DNA of 64,000 nt from Halicephalobus mephisto (taxonomy: Eukaryota > Nematoda > Chromadorea > Rhabditida > Panagrolaimidae), in the NCBI GenBank assembly GCA_009193035.1, contig SWDT01000005.1, positions 372,001 to 436,000 on the forward strand, written 5' to 3'. A program made the translations under genes and the position numbers. This document shows, one piece after another, positions 1 to 12,039 of the stretch. Positions within the stretch are counted from its first letter, which is position 1, and the number at the start of each line of letters is the position of its first letter. The notes below the pieces were generated by a model. That model saw only the letters and a list, made by a program, of their open reading frames with translations, had not been told where the DNA came from and did no database searches.

Positions 1-9
1 TTAACTTTT

Positions 10-3000
10 TTATTTTTTTTCTAATAGAATACTGTACCTAACTGCCGGGACATTGCAGAACAAAGCCCCGACTCTGTTGACCCCGGTTCTGAAGACAGGG
101 ACAGGGACGTTGAAGATATCCGTGCAGACTTTCTCGATTTCGTAAAAAAGTTCATCATCGTTGAATTCAATCGCGGCGAAACCGGCACAGAATATTGCCT
201 GAAGGGACGGTCTAAGTGCTGCTAATGTTTCATCTGAAAGAAATTTATTTACTTTTCCCTCTGTAAGTGCCGGATTTAGTTTATCCTTTTATCCAAAATC
301 AGGACACCTGTGTTCATTGTTCAAACAACTTCAAAAAAAACAAAATTGCGCAAAAATCTCTGAGAGAAAAAATCGATCAATTTTTCGTCCTTAAAAAATG
401 AATCTTGATGGGTATTGTCTTTTTTAAACATGTCATCACATCGGGCATCTGGCTATTCCACCCGGATCAGCTGCGCAAAAATTGATCCAAGAAACCCAAT
501 ACTGTCGGAATAAATTATCCGGGTGGATTAATTAATGAAGGATTCCGCTGCATGTATTTTCAAATTCGGACCTCCTGTTGACAAGCCAAATGGAGTCCAT
601 TAAACCAAAACCGATTAGGAATTACTTGATCGAAAATGCAAAAGAAAATTTTCCGTTCGGGAGTCGTTTAATGAGTTTCAATTTTTCTTTTTTTAAATGT
701 TAATTGACATCTCGTTAATTTTCACTTTTCCATATATCAAAACATGTCCAAAAAGATGAATCAACCTCCAAAGATCCTAAAAATATAAAAAACTCGAAAA
801 ATAATCAAATTTTGATTGAAATTTTTATGTTCGAAATTTCGGTTTTTGACGTCATTCAAAATCTCATTAATTCCGACTTTTTCACATATCGAAACATACA
901 TAGTTCCGCAGAGTACTTCCTGAGGATGTTAAAAATGTAAAAAATTCGAAAAAGAATAAAATTTTAATCGAAATTTAAATTTTTTCCGTTTTTTAAACTG
1001 CATTAAAAATCTCGTTATTTTTTAACTTTTCATATATCGAAACCCACATAATCAGATACAGTACCTTCTGCGGATTTCAAAACTTTAAAAAACACTTAAA
1101 AATAATGAAATTTTAATCGTAATATCCATGTTTAAAAAAGTGAAAATTATTGAGTGATTTTTGAACGAAAATTTTTTTTTTCAGTTACCGGTTTTTTTCC
1201 ATTAATGTCTGTACTTTTGTCGGCTTATTTTAAAAGTTCTTTGATCGTCTAACTTTCCTTCATTATTCAAACTTTGAATACCTCTATCCAAGAAAACTAA
1301 AAACAACAATGAAAAAACACTCAAATGCCAACGGAAGAAAAAACCGCAATCTTTTGCCGCAGAGGCCACGTTCCCATGAACTGGTTCCCCCTATCGTCCT
1401 GGGTATCAAAAACAAGAAAAAATTCGAAAAAAATGTCAGAGGTGTTTTTTCTTTTGGCCTTTGTATTTTGGTATTTCCAGAAGAAGCTTTGATCGATTTT
1501 TTTTCTACAGTAATCCTTCCGGAAAAGTTGTAATTTTTCAAGGACCAGTTAAGAATCACGAAAATCCCTTTTTACAGTAATCTGGAATTAAGTTCGAAAA
1601 TCGGACGAAGAACGAACAAAGGAACGGGCCATCTGTCGTTGATAGTCGCTTCTGATTAGACCGGATCCGGCTCCAGAAGCCATAAATTTTCCCCGAGCCA
1701 GATCTCCGTCAGGATAACGTCTGACGTGAAACGTGTCATTTTCGATTCAATTTTAATAAAAAAAATTAAATTTTTAATAAACATTTTTTGCGAAATTTTC
1801 TTAACACGAATTTTTATGATTTTTAAATATTTTTTAAAATTCTGAAATTTTCAAAGAATTCTGGAAATTTTTTTAATTTTCAAAGTTTTTAAAACTTCCT
1901 ACAGTAGCCTAAAATTTAAAAAAAAATTTTTCAAGATTCTAGAAACTTTTTAAAATCTACAGTAGCCTAAAATTTAAAAAAAATTTTTTCAGGATTCTAG
2001 AAATTTAAATAAAATTTTCAAAGCTTTCTACAGTATCCTAAAATCGTCAAAAAAGTTCCTTCAAGACTCTAGAAACCTTTTACAGTATCCTAAAATTAAA
2101 AAAAATTCTTTTTCAGGATTTTAAAAATTCAAATAAAATTTTGAAAACTTCCTACAGTACTCTGAAATAACCAAGAAAATTTTCTAAGATTCTAGAAATC
2201 TACAAAAATTTTACAGTATCCTAAAAATTTTGAATTTTTAGTTTGACCTTTGAAAATCCCATAATTTTTTACTTTATTTTTGAAGATTCTAAGCTTTTTA
2301 AAATTTTTAATTAATCAAAAATTAACGACAGCCGACCTTGAAGACGGAACACATGTTTTTATTTATCTTCAATTTGATCGAAAAAAATTCAAATTTGCCC
2401 ATTTTTGATAAACATTGAAAACCGCTGTCAGATGAAATCTACCGTTCAGACACTGTAATCTGATTGTCCAAAATTTGATGGATGATCCAAATTTTTTTGA
2501 GCAACTTGATCCAAAGCCGAAAAAGAAAAAAAAGTTGCGTCTTACTGTCCAAATAAACCATTGACCCCCGAACCAGAAGTTTCCTGAATCGGACCCGACA
2601 AGGTCATTAAAATAAAAATCACTCATTGTTGGTCTTTCGAAAAAAAAAAAAATAAAAACATAGTTTTTTTATGAGCCAGTTTTGAAGCAAAAAAAAAACG
2701 ATTATCAAGTTTGTCAAAATTTTGCTCACTTTTCGCGCCAGTTAAATTTTTTGAAGAGAATTTAAAAGTTCCAAAGTGACAGATTCTGATTTCCTCGAAA
2801 GTCAGATACCATCAGAAAACATTGAGGAATTTTTTAAAGCAAAACTGTCTTTTTTCATTAATCAAGAAAATTTTTTTGAAAAAAATTGGAAAAATTTTCT
2901 TTTTCAAGATCTATAAAAAAATCAAAATCCGCAGTTTGCTTGCAACATTCGGAGAAATAAGTTGATATGTTTAGTTTTATTTTGGAGATTTCGAAATCCG

Positions 3001-6000
3001 CAGTTTGCTTGCAACATTGAAACAGATCGATGAAAATTTTTAGATTTAAATTTCGGAAGATTTCGAAATTAGCAGTCTGCTTGCAACATTGAAGCAGATC
3101 GATGAAGATTTTTAGATTTAAATTTCGGAAGATTTCGAAATTCGCAGTTTGCTTGCAACATTAAGCTAACTTATCTAATCATGTAAAAATTTTACTTTGA
3201 CTTCGATGTTGATCTTTTTATAGATTCCAGTACTGAAGTCTATAAAAAAATCAACTTTGAAGTCAGCCGAAATCCGCAGTCTGCTTGCAACATTGAAACA
3301 GATCGATGAAGATTTTTAAATTTCGGAAGATTTTAAAATCCGCAATCTGCTTGCAACATTAAGCTAACTTATCTGATCATGTGAAAATTTTTTTAAATGG
3401 TCCCGAAAAGAAAAATTTTTTAAATGGTCTTGAAAAGAAAATTTTTCTTTTTTTAAATGATCCCGAAAAGAAATTATTTTTTAAAGTAACATGAGATTTA
3501 TTTTTTCCAACTTGATCCCATCTGTCTGCAGAAGTAATTTTCCGTTCCCCTTGATTTTTGCTTTGATCCATGGTCCGATTTTCGTCGATCCGGCAATTGC
3601 GCAAATGAATAATGTAAGAAAACCAGAATGCCGAAACAGAAGCAACAGCTGTTTCTCGACGCGGTGGGTCGAAATTAATGACTCTTTATTTATTTGAATA
3701 TTTTCAAAAATGAAGAGCCAAATGTCAATTATATCTAAGCATGAATTCGAAAAAACTTGGCGCCAAAGAATCCCGAAAATACCGTAAACTTTCAAATTTT
3801 TTTTGAATTTAATTAAGTTCGTTAATTACCTCATCAAGGTCGGATTCAATGTTATCAATGTCATTAAAACCAGTAACTAAGGTAATAGTCAAAGAATTAA
3901 ACATCATTCCTGATGGGACCGAAATTTCGAAATTCCAAAAAAATTAAAATTTTTCAAAAAAAAATTAAAATTTTTCAAGAAAAATTAATATTTTTCAAGA
4001 AAAATTAAAATTTTTCAAAAAAAAGTTAAAATTTTTCAAAAAAAATTAAAATTTCTCAAAAAAAATTAACTTTTTTCAAAAAAATTTGAATTTTAAAAAA
4101 AAATTAAAACCTTTAAAAAATTTGAATTTTTCAAAAAAGTTAAAATTTTTCAGAAAAAGTTGAAATCTTTAAAAAATGGTCCTAGCACGAAAGATGTTTA
4201 ATTAATTTTTAGCATATGAACTTACTAACAAGTCCTGCAGGGAATTATTCGGTAATTGTATAATCTAAAAACAAATCAAATATTTTTCGTGTCGGGACCA
4301 CTACTGACGAATTTTCTCAAAAAATAAGAAGTCAATGATCTCGACACGAAAGATATTTTATTTTTAGACTATGAACTTTTACCTAGTCCTGCAGGGAATT
4401 GTTAACAAAGTTCAAAATCTAAAAAAAATCAAATATCTTTCGTTTCGGGACCACTACTTCTATTCTAAGAAGAAAATTCAATGATCCCGCCACGAAAGAT
4501 GCTCGATTATTTCCAGACTGAGCTTAATCACTGATGTTTTAACTCGAGTGTCGAAAGCAAATCAGTTGTTTGTTTTTGTTCCCGTTCCAGATGGCCAAAC
4601 AGAAGTACAGTAATTGCCAGGTGACTGAGAAAACACCATCAACTAGCCTAATCAACGACATAATTGTCATTTTCGACATGACTCAAAGCCGATTCCCACT
4701 GTCTCGTGCCCTTTCGGAAGATTCAGACAGACTCAAATCAGACCCCTAAAGGAGCTTGTCTAAAATATGTAAGGCTTACAGGGGAGGGGGGTCCCATAAA
4801 GCACCATGTAATTCTTACATATTTTAGGCAAGCTCTCTTATAGGTTATTTTAGCTTTATTTAAATTTAGGGAGCTCGTCTAAGATATCTAAGCCTTACAT
4901 GGTACTTTTCTGGAATCCCCTCTCTCCCTGTAAGCCTTACATATTTTAGACAAGTTCCCTACGGCGAAGTTTTAAAAATTCCTACTATAAGTTGATCTTC
5001 TTTGGAATTTTAATCATTAAAAAACTTAATTTTGTATTTTTAATAAATAATTTTTTATATCAAGCATCTGAGGGAAATTATTAATTTTTGGTCGAATTTA
5101 AAAGAAAAATTTGAATTTTTCGTTCTAAAACAACATGAATTTTTCAAATCAAAAATCGTGTCCTGAAACGAAAAGTCCAAATTTCAAATTTCAAATTTTA
5201 AATTTTAAATTTCAAATTTCAAATTTTAAATTTTAAATTTTTTCAACTTTTATAATACAGAAAACTGAAGACGATTACAGAGATCACGGTAGAACTGTTT
5301 TTGTCACTTGTCCTAAGGGTATATTTTTCCAGTCCGTATAATTCGTTTTTTGCACAAATTCAGGGAAATTAATGAGGTACAGATGCAGATCCGGATTTCC
5401 CCCAGATTTCTTCATTTTTTAGCGCCTGAATTCCAGATATAGACATCGTGTGAAATTTTTTGCATTTTAATTTCGAAATAATTTTTTAAAAATAAAAATT
5501 TCCAGAATTTTCAGAAATTGAAGTTTTCAGAAGCTTCCCAAGATTCTAGAATTTTTTAGAAAATCCTAGAAGTCCTCTCAGAAGCCGTTTTAAGATTCTA
5601 GAATTTTCTACAAAATCCTAGAAGTCCCTTCAGAAGCTTCCCAAAATTTTAGGATCTTCTACAAAATCCTAGAAGTCCTCTCAGAAGCCCCTTCAAGATT
5701 CCAAAAGCCTTCAGAAGTCCTCTACTTGATTTTAGAAGTTTTCAGAAATTTCTTCAAGATCCCAAAGATCCCCAAAAGCCTCTACAACATTCCTCAAGAT
5801 CTCCCAACCTTCCATCAGATCCTCGTCGACTCCAGAATCTCCCACCAATTTCTACAAGCTTCCCCAGAATTCTAGTTTTTTCGATTCTCATCCCATAAAA
5901 AGAACAAGGTGGTCGTGACACAGCTTGAACGTTGTTTCCTGGATGAACAAAGAAAAATCGAACATGGGTCAATTTCACTTTTTTACGGTTGATAAAACGT

Positions 6001-8964
6001 TCAAGGTTCTGCCGGATATTTCCAGACCGAAGTTACAATGTTCAATCGGAATATTACACTTTTGCGCGAAAATGCCGAAAAAAATAAAAAATACAATAAT
6101 TCAAATCAGAATCCATGAGAAAAAAAATATTTTTTTATGGTTAAAAAACATGCAAAATTGAGATCAATTGTCTTTGTTTCAATTTTCAAATTTTTGCGCC
6201 AAAAACACCTGGATGTCCTAGTTAAATCCGACCACCCGCAGATTTTTGTCTTTTAAAAAAAATCTGTTTTTTTTTAAATTACAAATTTTTAAAAAATAAA
6301 AATTTAAACTCAAAAAAAAAAAAAAATAAAAATTTAAACTCAAAAAAAAAAATAAAAATTTTAATCTAAAAAAAAGTAAAAATTTTAATATTTAAAAAAA
6401 ATAAAAATTTAATTTGAAAAAAAAGTAAAAATTTTAATTTTAAAAAATTAAAAAAAGAATAATTTTTTAAAACTTAATTATTGATTTTTTGGAAAAAATA
6501 AAAAATAAGTATTTTTTGCAAAGTGGTTCTGAGACGAATTTTAGGTAATTTTAGGTTTCTATTAGGTTTTTGAAGTTTTTAGAATTTCATAAAATTTCAG
6601 TTTTTTTATTAAAAATTAAAAATAAGTATTTTTTGCAGTGTTTCTGAGACGAATTTTAGATAATTTTAGGTTTCTATTATGTTTTTGAAGTTTTTAGAAT
6701 TTCATAAAATTTCAGTTTTTTAAATAAAAATTAAAACTGACCTTGTTGGAGACGGTAGCAGATCCGTCGAAAGGGCTCCCGGATTTCCTGCATCTCGTAG
6801 GATCTGGTCAGAAGCTGGTCGAGGAATTCGAAGGCCGTCGGAGCGAGGAATTGCCAGTTCAGAGTTGAGATGACCAGGAGCTCCCATTCCACGAGTTCGG
6901 ATTCAGAAACGGCTCCGTCCGTGTATTTCGAAATTGTTTCGATTTTTAGTGGAATTGGAGCTTTTACTTTTCCGGCCAGAAGTAAACAAGCAGAAGCTAG
7001 ATGTTGGAGATTAATTTTAGGAACAAATTGGAGACTGAGAAATCTGTCCATGTAGCTGATTGCCAGAGGGAAGACCACAGCGTCGGTCCCGGTTTCTAAA
7101 CAGACTTCTTCCAACCAAACAACTGCCGATTTTCGAAAATCTAGCGAAATTTCTTTTTGGATTTTCTTCAAAAATTCGAGATTAGGAAGAAAGTCGGATT
7201 CGCTTTTGAGAAGTTTTCGTAGATTTTCTTCATCTCCGTGGATCAGTCTGTCGATCTTGGCGCTGACGAAGCTTCTTTTTGGAGTGTTTAATCTGGTCTC
7301 GAGGAACCGTCGTTTTCTCGAAGAACATATCTGAAAATTCACTTTTATCAAAAACCGTCAAAATTTGAAAATAATAAAAACAATTTTTCACTAAGATTTT
7401 AGGTAAAAATTAACATAAAAAATAATGTCAATTTTCGTCGTGAGAATTTACTTTTTAAATAAAAATTAAATTTTAGGCAAAAATTTAAAAAAAATAAAGT
7501 TGATTTTCGTCGCGAAAAATTTCTGTAAAATAATGAAATTTTAGGTAAAAATTGGCATGAAAAATTATGTCGATTCTCGCCACGAAATCCCCTGATAATA
7601 TTGAAAATTTACTTTTTAAATAAAAATTAAATTTTAGGTAAAAATTAACATAATAATGAAATCAAGTCTCGCCACGAAAGTCCCTGAAGACCGTAACGAA
7701 CTGTCTCGATTTCAGGTGCGAGTCGAGTCTCGCGCAAAAACGACCAAGCGTGCTCAAGCTTATTCTTAAATTCTGCGTCGATATATGGATTTTTTTATTT
7801 TTAAAATTTTGAACTTTTTATGTACTTTATTTTATTCTCCCCTCGACTGTAGTACCCATTCATTTTTAGCTATATCCGCGTGGGAAACAATCAAGCGTGC
7901 CGATCGGACTTATTTCTGAATTTCGTGTTGATATATGAATTTTTTTTCAGACTTTATACGCTTTGCCTTAATTACTCTCCCGACCAAAGTACCCATTGAT
8001 CTCTAGATGTATTCCTCTTAAAAACCCCATTAATTGAGTTCCTGAGAAAATGAACCCCAAGTCCACGATAAGGGAGATCTGTTTACTTCTTTTTTGGATC
8101 AATCAGTCTCGCGTGCCCCATTTTTTGATTCACTTTTTTTCAACTCCATCTTAGCGCAGGGCCACCCTCTTTGGACCCCCTGGTGTTTCCCCTGCAAACA
8201 AAGAAAAAATCATTTTCGTGGTTGATTTGACAAAAAAATTGAAGACTCCATGTCACAGCTGTTGTCAGCTCGTTCGGAGGTCGCAACATTCGTCTGTATC
8301 GGGGTTGTCCAATTTTATATGATCGAGTAAGTGCCGAAATCTGTTACAAAAGAAAATGCCGAAAACGGGCATCGTAAAATTGTAAAAATAAAAGAAATAT
8401 CCGCAGACAACTGCTTGGGAATTCAAGAGATTATGTAAGGTCAATTACAAAACAAGACGAGACTCACCATTGACGGGGAACAAGAGGGTTTCAGCTTATG
8501 AGAAGTTGAGTAATGTTGAAATACTACAGTAGGACCTGAGTTGGCATGTATTCTCGAGGATCCTGGTTGGATTTCTCGGAGAGGGAAGAAGCTGAAAAAG
8601 ATACCAGGATTACAGAAATCAGAAATGGCTATTTTTGTGGATTTGTTTCGAAACAAATTTTCCAGAAACTTTCAGTTTAATTTTTACAGTTTCGAAAGGT
8701 TTTACTGGATTCTGAAATATTTTAGCAATTCTGAAAAGCTCCAGAATCTCATTAGTTTCGGAAGTTTCAGGACTTGAATTTTAGAAAGGAAATCAAAAAT
8801 TACCCATGGGAAGTCGAGGGAGATTCTTGGAGACTCTCCTCGCAGATGAAGGTACTCCTATTCTGGAACGTTTCAGAAGATAAATAATTCCGATTCTGAT
8901 TGAATACTGTATCGACTGAAGGCAGCCTCTGAGGAGATCCATATAAAGAAGATAAACCAGGCAT
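10..8964 (-). CDS. cyd-1: D-type cyclin (G1/S cyclin), four supported exons
   Basis: Regulatory partner of CDK4/6 at G1/S. Exons on the minus strand: 8964-8804, 8591-8468, 7330-6742 and 233-38; all junctions have GT/AG ends and matching phase. The large exon holds the first cyclin box (FPLAISYMDRFLSLQ, then LQHLASACLLLAGKVK and YTDGAVSESEL), typical of D cyclins. The last exon supplies the second cyclin fold (RPSLQAIFCAGFAAIEF), resembling the HPPSM-A-GS-AA helix of D cyclins; it joins by a split Asp codon across a ~6.5 kb intron. The start is the ATG at 8964; an upstream in-frame GTG is ignored. The N-terminus contains FICEE, close to the Rb-binding LxCxE motif. The 3' end is unsettled: either a stop at 12-10 (365 aa) or a donor at 37-36 leading to an exon outside the window. 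Exons 1 and 2 are inferred from splice logic only. Confidence 0.8.
2925..3365. repeat. Array with CTTGCAACATT core, about six units
   Basis: About six degenerate units of 65-75 bp (one spacing is larger), each with a CGCAGTYTGCTTGCAACATT core, usually followed by AGATCGATGAAGATTTTTA and an AT-rich tail. The core is better conserved than the flanks. It lies inside cyclin D intron 3. Confidence 0.75.
3935..4165. repeat. AT-rich ~20 bp tandem repeat
   Basis: About a dozen copies of a unit resembling AAAAATTAAAATTTTTCAA. Simple low-complexity expansion in the cyclin D intron. Confidence 0.8.
4160..4510. mobile_element. Two foldback (MITE-like) elements
   Basis: Two successive elements of ~130 bp run from a left end like GGTCCTAGCACGAAAGAT to a right end like ATCTTTCGTGTCGGGACCA, its inverted copy. 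The centre of each carries the palindrome CCTGCAGG. A third left end starts near 4475. The structure is that of a non-autonomous foldback element or a palindromic repeat; no transposase is present. Confidence 0.6.
4591..4749 (+). CDS. Candidate small nested gene in the cyclin D intron, low confidence
   Basis: A 52-codon open frame starting MAKQKYSNCQ begins directly after an acceptor-like CCCGTTCCAG, as spliced-leader or internal exons do in worms. An upstream plus-strand frame at 3491-3616, with a hydrophobic N-terminus (MRFIFSNLIP), ends in AAT before GTAAGA and would join in phase. The product is unrecognised. A minus-strand frame of similar length overlaps it, so this may be chance. Confidence 0.2.
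   Translation: MAKQKYSNCQVTEKTPSTSLINDIIVIFDMTQSRFPLSRALSEDSDRLKSDP
4745..4970. mobile_element. Pair of foldback elements with GAGCTTGTCTAAAATATG ends
   Basis: The motif GAGCTTGTCTAAAATATG near 4752 recurs inverted near 4815-4835, and a diverged second pair spans about 4868-4960. Arms of ~24 bp flank short spacers, giving a tandem hairpin structure. Non-coding. Confidence 0.6.
7380..7990. repeat. Repeats in cyclin D intron 2
   Basis: Three units around 7400-7680 share TTTTAGGTAAAAATTRACAT and a TCGYCACGAAA motif. Two ~130-bp units follow (about 7720 and 7870) with CAAGCGTGC and a TGAATTTCGTGTTGATATATG-like segment. No coding potential seen. Confidence 0.6.
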
Positions 8965-9960
8965 GTTTCTCGGAGGAGCCACAAGCGAAATAGACCTGGG
9001 GGACAGGGTCCAACACAGGGCCTGAGGCTCCTCAACTCAATTTTCTCTTCAGAAGAACCAACTAATCGGAATTGGTTCTTATCTGAAATCGAGTAAATCA
9101 GAAAAAAGATTATCTTCGCGAAACGGTTTTTGACACTTTCGATCAAGAAAGTCAAGAAATGTCAAAACACCAGATAAGCCTAATGATGACACGAAAAATG
9201 ACTGGCCAGGGTTATTTGGCACTGGTTTATGGCGCATTGAATGGAAAAAACGGTCAGTCTGACGGAACGCGAACTGTCCTGGGTGGCGAGTTTTTCCGAT
9301 CGGCAGTCAAGGAAAAAATGGAAGGAGGGGCAATGGAACTCCGCCTTTGAGTTTCTTTGTTTCAATTTTTTTGATTTCAACAATCATCAATTTTTATGAG
9401 ATTTAAAGATTTCATCTGGATTAAAATTACACAAAATTATAAATTATTGTTTTTTAAAGTTTTGTAAAAAGTTGATTTTGGAAGGAATTACGGTAGAATT
9501 TGAAGGAATAAAGAAAATAAAATTGTTGCAAAAATAACAAAAGTAAATTTTTTAAAGAATTTTATGGATTATGGGTTTCAGAATGAATTGGATGATTTTA
9601 GAATTTTGTAGGATTCTATAAATATAAAAGTTTATAATTTTTAATCCCAACTGGAAAATTTTGAAAAGTCGCGTTGAGACTACTTTTTGGGATTTTACAA
9701 AAAATCATGTTTTTTATGTTATTATAATTTTAGAATTTTGCAGAATTATATAAATATAAAAGTTTATAATTTTTAATCCTGAATAAAAAATTTTATAAAG
9801 TCGCGTTGAGACCACTTTTTGGGATTTTATCATAAATATTTTTGATTTTTACAATATGATTAAAAGTGAATATTTTTTACGAAATTGTCCTGACACGAAT
9901 TATTTGGAAATTTTAAAGATGTTTTTAATGTTGATCCTAGGAAAGTTTTTGGATTTTTTG
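8965..9960. other. Upstream region of cyclin D
   Basis: Higher-GC sequence from 8965 to about 9360, likely promoter or 5' UTR of the cyclin gene, then AT-rich DNA with two copies (9590 and 9730) of a unit containing GTCGCGTTGAGACYACTTTT. Open frames on both strands are weak and look like shadows. Confidence 0.4.
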
Positions 9961-10165
9961 GATATTCAATTTTGAAAAAACAAAAAACAATGGAAACTGT
10001 AACTGTCGGTATTCCACAGCTGTTTTTGGCCAGTTGGACTTGCGCAATCCGATCTTCCATCCGAGGAGTGCCCTTCTGTCCTCGTTTTTTCGGAATCAAC
10101 TGACCGGAAATTTTCGGAATTTTCTCCGTTGGCCAGATATGACACATTTTTGACATTTGACATGA
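9960..10165. other. Unassigned higher-GC island
   Basis: About 200 bp of balanced composition in AT-rich DNA, open on both strands (plus METVTVGIPQLF..., minus MEDRIAQVQLAK...). No family recognised and no convincing splice structure; possible enhancer or ncRNA. Confidence 0.3.
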
Positions 10166-10494
10166 ATTATCAGATTTGCAATTTTTTTGCGCATTTTATT
10201 TTTTTTATAAATATTCTATTTTATTAAAATTGAAATTACAATTAAAATTTTACATTTTTCGTGTTTAAAAAAACTTGTTAATTTTTAAAAACTTAATTTT
10301 CAAAAAAATCTAATTTTTTTTAATTATTGTGATTTATAAAATTACGAAATATACATCGATGGATATAATTTTTTAATTTTAAAAAAATTGAATTATTTCG
10401 AAAATCAAATTTTTGAAGATTTTTTAAATTTTATTTTAACTCGAAAAATTCCAATATTAAATTTCGACAAAACATAATTTTTTGAAAAATATCT

Positions 10495-10920
10495 TATTAG
10501 TTATGTCCTGGCACGAAAAATTTAATTTTAACTATTTTTTAAATATTTTAAAAAATTTATGTCCTAGCACGAAAAATTTAATTTTAACTATTTTTTAAAT
10601 ATTTTAAAAAATTTATGTCCTGGCATAAAAAAATTTAATTTTAACTATTTTTTAATATTTTTAAAAATTCATGTCCTGGCACAAAAAGTTAAATTTTAAC
10701 TACTTTTTTAATATTTTTAAAAATTTATGTCCTAGCATAAAAAAATTTAATTTTAACTATTTTTTAAATATTTTAAAAAATATGTGTCTTAGTACGAAAA
10801 GTTAAATTTTAACTATTTTTTAATATTTTTAAAAATATGTGTCTTAGCACGAAAAGTTAAATTTTAACTACTTTTTTAATATTTTTAAAAATTCATGTCC
10901 TGGCAGGAGTTGTTCAAATA
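10495..10920. repeat. ~57 bp tandem array with TGTCCTRGCACGAAAA
   Basis: Eight degenerate units, each with (A/T)TGTCCTAGCACGAAAA followed by TTTAATTTTAACTATTTTTT. The embedded GTCCTGGCACGA is a form of the dispersed motif found throughout the window. Confidence 0.8.
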
Positions 10921-11119
10921 TCAAAGTCTAACCGTCAGTTTCGATGAAAAAATGTTTTTTCAAGATTTCATGATTGATGTCTTAGCGCGAAAAAATCCAG
11001 ATTTTAATCTCGAATTCTGACCGTTATTTTTGATAAAAAACGGTATATTTTTTTTAAGTTTTTTTCTCCAGATGATTCACAATGAATCAGCCCTAAATGA
11101 ATCAAAACAATACTGTATT

Positions 11120-11415
11120 TTTTGAATAAAATCGGAAATTAGATTTTTGAAATCAGTTTATTGACATTTTTGGATTTAATGAATGGAGTCAGAACGCTGA
11201 AGCCGAACAGGCGCCATTTAGATTTATTTTTGGATTTGCTTCGGAACCATTTCGTTCCTGGTTCCGATAACACGAACACAGATAATATAACTAAAAAAAA
11301 GCACTTGATGGCTTGACCTTTTGCTATATTTGAATTAGGTAAAAACTCATCAGCTGAAAAACGAAAACACAGACTGGCACCGTGATGTAGATTCTGTCTT
11401 TGAGGTGTCAATTCG
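11120..11415. other. Unassigned higher-GC island
   Basis: Open on both strands: plus 11178-11315 gives 45 residues starting MNGVRTLKPN, and minus 11411-11139 gives 90 residues with a Lys/Ser-rich tail. Neither has a recognised domain or good splice sites. Confidence 0.25.
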
Positions 11416-11429
11416 GCTCCCAGCAGTTT

Positions 11430-11860
11430 TTTGGTGAGAAATGGATGACCCTAGGAAGGGTCACTTCAAAGGGGTCTTCCAAGAAAACAGAGTTTTGAAA
11501 AAAAGATTTAGAAAAAAAATTTTTTGAAATATTCTGCTTTTGATTGAGGATTTTTCTAAAACGAAAAAAATTCAGATTTAGTTATGTTTTTTTTAGAAAT
11601 GGATAACCCTAGGAAGGGTCACTTCAAAGGGGTCTTCCAAGAAAACAGAGTTTTGAAAAAAAGACTTTGAAAAAAATTTTTTGAGATATCTTGCTGTTGA
11701 TTGAGGATTTTTCTAAAACGAAAAAAATTCAGATTTAGTTATGTTTTTTTTAGAAATGGATGACCTTAGGAAAGGTCACTTCAAACGGGTCTTCTAAAAG
11801 AACGGAATTTTGAAAAAAAGACTTTAAAAATTTTTTTGGAATATAATCTAAAAAAACACA
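11430..11860. repeat. ~160 bp tandem repeat, three copies
   Basis: Copies begin near 11440, 11597 and 11753 with GAAATGGATGACCCTAGG. Each contains the palindrome GACCCTAGGAAGGGTC, followed by ACTTCAAAGGGGTCTTC. Non-coding. Confidence 0.8.
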
Positions 11861-12039
11861 TTCACGAAAATCTAAAATTCAAAATAATCTACATTATATT
11901 TTGTAAATCTTCAAATGAGGATTCAGAATCCATATTGATTTTTCTTAAATGTTCTTCTGCAATGAAAATATAAGATTTAAAAAATGCAAAATCTCATATA
12001 TCACGTGTGAAAAAAGTGAGCGAATTTACTTACGTACTT

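Larger units (their letters stand above)
237..6741 (-). other. 6.5 kb cyclin D intron 3, repeat-rich
   Basis: The interval between the cyclin-box exon and the last cyclin exon contains no convincing cyclin exon. It holds simple AT-rich repeats (1740-2330; 3935-4165 with a unit near 20 bp; 5160-5240; 6240-6480), an array with CTTGCAACATT cores, two groups of foldback elements, and several higher-GC islands (about 1300-1430, 1610-1735, 2440-2640, 3500-3690, 4560-4750, 5800-6060) that could be enhancers, RNA genes or small nested genes. Confidence 0.65.

Noticed and set aside
1284..1559. Open frames on both strands in the cyclin D intron
   Set aside because: Overlapping frames on opposite strands without splice sites, start context or recognised domain.
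7331..7351. Met-initiated start of the cyclin-box exon at 7351
   Set aside because: The Met lies upstream of a TTTTCAG acceptor; the exon really starts at 7330 and an upstream exon is needed.
8793..9155. 120-codon minus-strand frame
   Set aside because: It overlaps inferred cyclin D exon 1 in another frame and has no features of a protein.
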